A DNA stretch of 12,721 nucleotides from Candidatus Roizmanbacteria bacterium (lineage in GTDB: Bacteria > Patescibacteriota > Microgenomatia > UBA1406 > GWC2-37-13), in assembly GCA_013334845.1 (NCBI GenBank), contig JAAXWV010000016.1, forward strand, positions 1-12,721, in the 5' to 3' direction. Numbering within the stretch: the first letter of the stretch is position 1; the number at the start of each line of letters is the position of its first letter. The notes under the pieces were generated by a model, which was not told the DNA's origin, searched no databases, and worked only from the letters and a program-made list of their open reading frames with translations. The translations under genes and the position numbers were made by a program. This document shows positions 12,072 to 12,721 of this stretch, one piece after another.

Positions 12072-12721
12072 ATGCCTACCGCTGAAGAACTATACCGTAT
12101 AATCTTCCATGATTTAACAAAGTTAATGGCTGGCTATTTTGAGAAAGCTATGGCAGAGGATAAATGCAATTGGTGGCAAGAGCGCGTCCTCGAAAAATTG
12201 ACAGATAATCAACGACGGATTGCCGACCAGCGTAATTTCCGATCAATTGACAAATTTGATATTGCTGCCTTAGCGCGTATCTTTCAGCAAAATTGGACTT
12301 TTCTTGAGGGAAAGGATGATCGACTGGATGATTTCGCGCTCGATCATTTAAAGACTATTACATCAGCTAGACATGCATTGGCTCATTGGCAGACCACAGG
12401 GGTCTCCCAAGATATACTTAATCACATTTTTAACGCCGTACAGCTTTTTGTTAAATGCCTGAAACCAGGAATTCCTCAGCAACCCCCACCTCCTGGCGAC
12501 AAATTTAAAAGCGGTAATACGCCCACAACGCAAATAGGATATGTAAATAAGAATAAACAGGAAGTTCTTGGAACTAGAGGCAAGTCTGGTAATCTTCCTG
12601 GTCAAAAGTCATATAAAGTGAGATGTCTTAGCGAAAATTCTGAGGGGAAAGTTTGCAGGAACATCTATGGAGCTAATGGTTGTGATCTTCACATAAGGAA
12701 ATGCACGAAATGTCAGGGGGG
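12072..12721 (+). CDS. HEPN-domain protein with C-terminal zinc module (cut by window end)
   Basis: The visible 216 codons start at ATG 12072 and run off the window; ribosome-site support is weak (AAAAAGAAA), but translation may be coupled to the gene 35 bp upstream. Residues 1-130 are helical. They contain RNFRSIDKFDIAALARIF and then R100-HALA-H105, the Rx4H motif of HEPN ribonuclease-like domains; the sequence resembles the Swt1-type HEPN. A proline-rich linker (about 134-145) leads to a zinc module with C185, C195, YGANGCDLH (199-207), C211 and C214, ending KCTKCQGG. This 'YGANGxDxxxRxCPxCQGG' module is shared by many otherwise different island-encoded proteins. With the HEPN domain it suggests RNA cleavage controlled by a nucleic-acid-binding tail, as in anti-phage or toxin-type systems. 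The protein probably ends soon after the window. Confidence 0.8.
   Translation, partial: MPTAEELYRIIFHDLTKLMAGYFEKAMAEDKCNWWQERVLEKLTDNQRRIADQRNFRSIDKFDIAALARIFQQNWTFLEGKDDRLDDFALDHLKTITSARHALAHWQTTGVSQDILNHIFNAVQLFVKCLKPGIPQQPPPPGDKFKSGNTPTTQIGYVNKNKQEVLGTRGKSGNLPGQKSYKVRCLSENSEGKVCRNIYGANGCDLHIRKCTKCQG

Overview
The window looks like one end of a genomic island in a Gram-negative bacterium. It opens with the 3' end of a dGTPase-type gene and an intact tRNA-Arg(TCG), both ordinary chromosomal genes. After them come about 12 kb of accessory DNA: spaced, mostly AT-rich genes on both strands, a phage-type gene, long gene-free stretches and repeated palindromes. tRNA genes are common integration targets, and two 9-bp direct repeats just past the tRNA look like integrase arm sites, but no integrase is visible. 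The dGTPase tail, the HXS system and the general style suggest a deltaproteobacterium (Desulfobacterota) or relative; this is weak, since no decisive taxonomic marker is present.

Layout. 1-332: dGTPase tail, tRNA-Arg and its terminator. 473-868 (minus): small phage-type protein with a good promoter and an overlapping palindrome. 917-2003: gene-free, repeat-rich DNA. 2004-3317: P-loop (AAA/STAND-like) NTPase bracketed by two copies of a 29-bp inverted-repeat element. 3801-5241: three predicted exported proteins (a small acidic protein, a staphylococcal-nuclease-like enzyme with a C-terminal zinc module, and a 42-residue His/Cys-rich peptide). 5562-9133: a compact His-Xaa-Ser (HXS) peptide-modification operon in the order precursor, HxsD, a second HxsD-like small protein, radical SAM HxsB and radical SAM HxsC. 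9134-9773: no convincing gene. 9774-10634 (minus): zinc-ribbon membrane protein. 11260 to the end: two consecutive genes, an uncharacterised 258-residue protein and a HEPN-domain protein with a C-terminal zinc module, cut by the window edge; together they look like a defence pair.

The central system is the HXS operon. HxsA carries a signal sequence and ends in seven His-X-Ser triplets. HxsB and HxsC both carry the CX3CX2C iron-sulfur motif of radical SAM enzymes and are expected to modify that region, with HxsD and probably its small partner as accessory or recognition subunits. The genes overlap or nearly touch, so they are probably made from one transcript starting in the 320-bp leader, where a promoter overlaps an inverted repeat.

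Two repeat families are not explained by the genes. A conserved block of about 37 bp, built on a 15-bp palindrome (CGTGAA-N3-TTCACG), occurs three times in the same orientation, always between genes. A different 29-bp element (ATTAGACA-N13-TGTCTAAT) lies on each side of the NTPase gene. Both look like boundary or recombination sites of cargo modules, or regulator sites; the sequence alone cannot decide.
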